Position numbers and translations under genes: made by a program. From Dyella_A sp050749815 (GTDB lineage: Bacteria > Pseudomonadota > Gammaproteobacteria > Xanthomonadales > Rhodanobacteraceae): a DNA stretch of 64,000 nt. The first letter of the stretch is position 1, and each line of letters begins with the position of its first letter. Under the pieces are notes generated by a model that searched no databases, was not told where the DNA came from, and saw only the letters and a program-made list of their open reading frames with translations. Below are positions 63,475-64,000 of this stretch, piece by piece. The stretch spans positions 1,984,001-2,048,000 of the forward strand of contig NZ_CP192735.1 in NCBI RefSeq assembly GCF_050749815.1, in the 5' to 3' direction.

Positions 63475-64000
63475 ATGCAGCCCGTCAGCAAGGCCCGCCT
63501 GCAGATCCACTTCTGTGTCCTGCTGTGGGGCTTCACCGCCATTCTCGGCAAGCTGATCTCGCTGCCGGCGCTGCCGCTGGTGTGGTGGCGCATGCTGCTG
63601 GTGGCCGGCTCGCTGCTGCTGGTGCCCAGGGTGTGGCGCGGACTGCGCGCGATGCCGGCGCGGTTGCGCTGGTCGTATGCGGGCATCGGCGTGCTGGTGT
63701 CGCTGCACTGGCTCACCTTCTACGGCGCGATCAAGCTGTCCAACGCCTCGGTGGGCGCCACCTGCATCGCGCTGGGGCCGGTGTTTCTGTCCTTCATCGA
63801 GCCGTGGATCGCGCGGCGGCGGTTCGACCCGCGCGAGCTCGTGATCGCCGCGGCGGTGGTGCCTGGCGTGGCGATGGTGGTGGGTGGCGTGCCGCACGGC
63901 ATGCGCATGGGCATTGCGGTGGGTGCGCTGTCGGCACTGTTCGTGGCGCTGTTCGGGGCGTTCAACAAGCGGCTGGTGGACCACGGCGATCCGCTTACCG
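63475..64000 (+). CDS. DMT/EamA-family transporter, N-terminal part (3' end outside window)
   Basis: The frame is open from the ATG at 63475 through the last base, giving about 175 residues. Hydrophobic helices appear in EamA order: FCVLLWGFTAILGKLI, VWWRMLLVAGSLLLVP, YAGIGVLVSLHWLTFYGAIKLSNASVG, TCIALGPVFLSFIEPWI, then ELVIAAAVVPGVAMVVGG and GMRMGIAVGALSALFVALFGAFNKRLV. The LSNASV and IALGPVF motifs are typical of drug/metabolite exporters. Substrate unknown. Confidence 0.87.
   Translation, partial: MQPVSKARLQIHFCVLLWGFTAILGKLISLPALPLVWWRMLLVAGSLLLVPRVWRGLRAMPARLRWSYAGIGVLVSLHWLTFYGAIKLSNASVGATCIALGPVFLSFIEPWIARRRFDPRELVIAAAVVPGVAMVVGGVPHGMRMGIAVGALSALFVALFGAFNKRLVDHGDPLT

Overview
The window is a stretch of high-G+C Gram-negative chromosome. 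Three things place it there: a TpsB-like outer-membrane porin, a TonB-dependent receptor, and many lipoprotein and Sec/Tat signals. Gene content and the style of dispersed hairpin repeats suggest a gammaproteobacterium of the Xanthomonadales/Lysobacterales (Rhodanobacter/Dyella/Luteibacter-like). That is inference; nothing in the window fixes a species. No rRNA, tRNA, CRISPR array, transposase, integrase or prophage gene was seen.

Layout. 0-7.2 kb: end of a TpsB-type transporter, a MerR/TipAS regulator with a clear operator, a ParB-domain protein, malate dehydrogenase (mdh), an aminotransferase, GlsB-type and YidB-type small proteins, and cyclophilin. 7.2-14.4 kb: a 3-hydroxybutyrate oligomer hydrolase, an orphan LuxR-type response regulator, an isochorismatase-fold protein, an SDR divergent from a LysR regulator, an EF-hand lipoprotein, and a VOC protein coupled to a serine hydrolase. 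14.4-17.7 kb: a CbrA/NahK-like hybrid histidine kinase with a transporter-like N-terminus. 18.5-23.5 kb: a PHB-utilisation group (PHA depolymerase, TonB-dependent receptor, divergent GntP permease). 23.7-28.8 kb: a lipase, a lipoprotein fused to a pilin-like domain, and typA. 28.8-33.8 kb: an SDR pair with a divergent AraC regulator, then a visibly less G+C-rich patch (hydrolase, hypothetical), a methyltransferase and a small conserved protein. 34-36.8 kb: a DUF1800/DUF1501 pair. 37.8-39.1 kb: a PadR/HAAS membrane-sensor pair flanked on both sides by the same ~197-bp tandem repeat. 39.7-40.4 kb: dienelactone hydrolase.

40.9-45.1 kb is the most notable region. One minus-strand cluster carries a 104-aa precursor peptide with three HxD hexad repeats, a radical SAM/SPASM maturase, and two FtsX/MacB-like permeases. 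A hairpin lies between precursor and maturase. This looks like a RiPP cluster of the His-type cyclophane (triceptide) kind. A second paralogous permease pair lies at 51.1-53.7 kb without a maturase. Just before it is a decayed copy of the glycosidase 3' end and GNAT gene found intact at 47.5-48.2 kb, so this region has been duplicated and rearranged.

53.8-64 kb: a periplasmic cyclophilin, a ~261-bp tandem repeat array, a chemotaxis receptor with unusual topology, an ABC exporter, a His-rich PadR repressor and siderophore reductase (YqjI/YqjH-like) with visible operators, an AsmA-family protein, and the start of an EamA-type transporter.

Gene starts were chosen from Shine-Dalgarno matches, overlaps and family N-termini. 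Functions rest on motifs read by eye; no database search was run.
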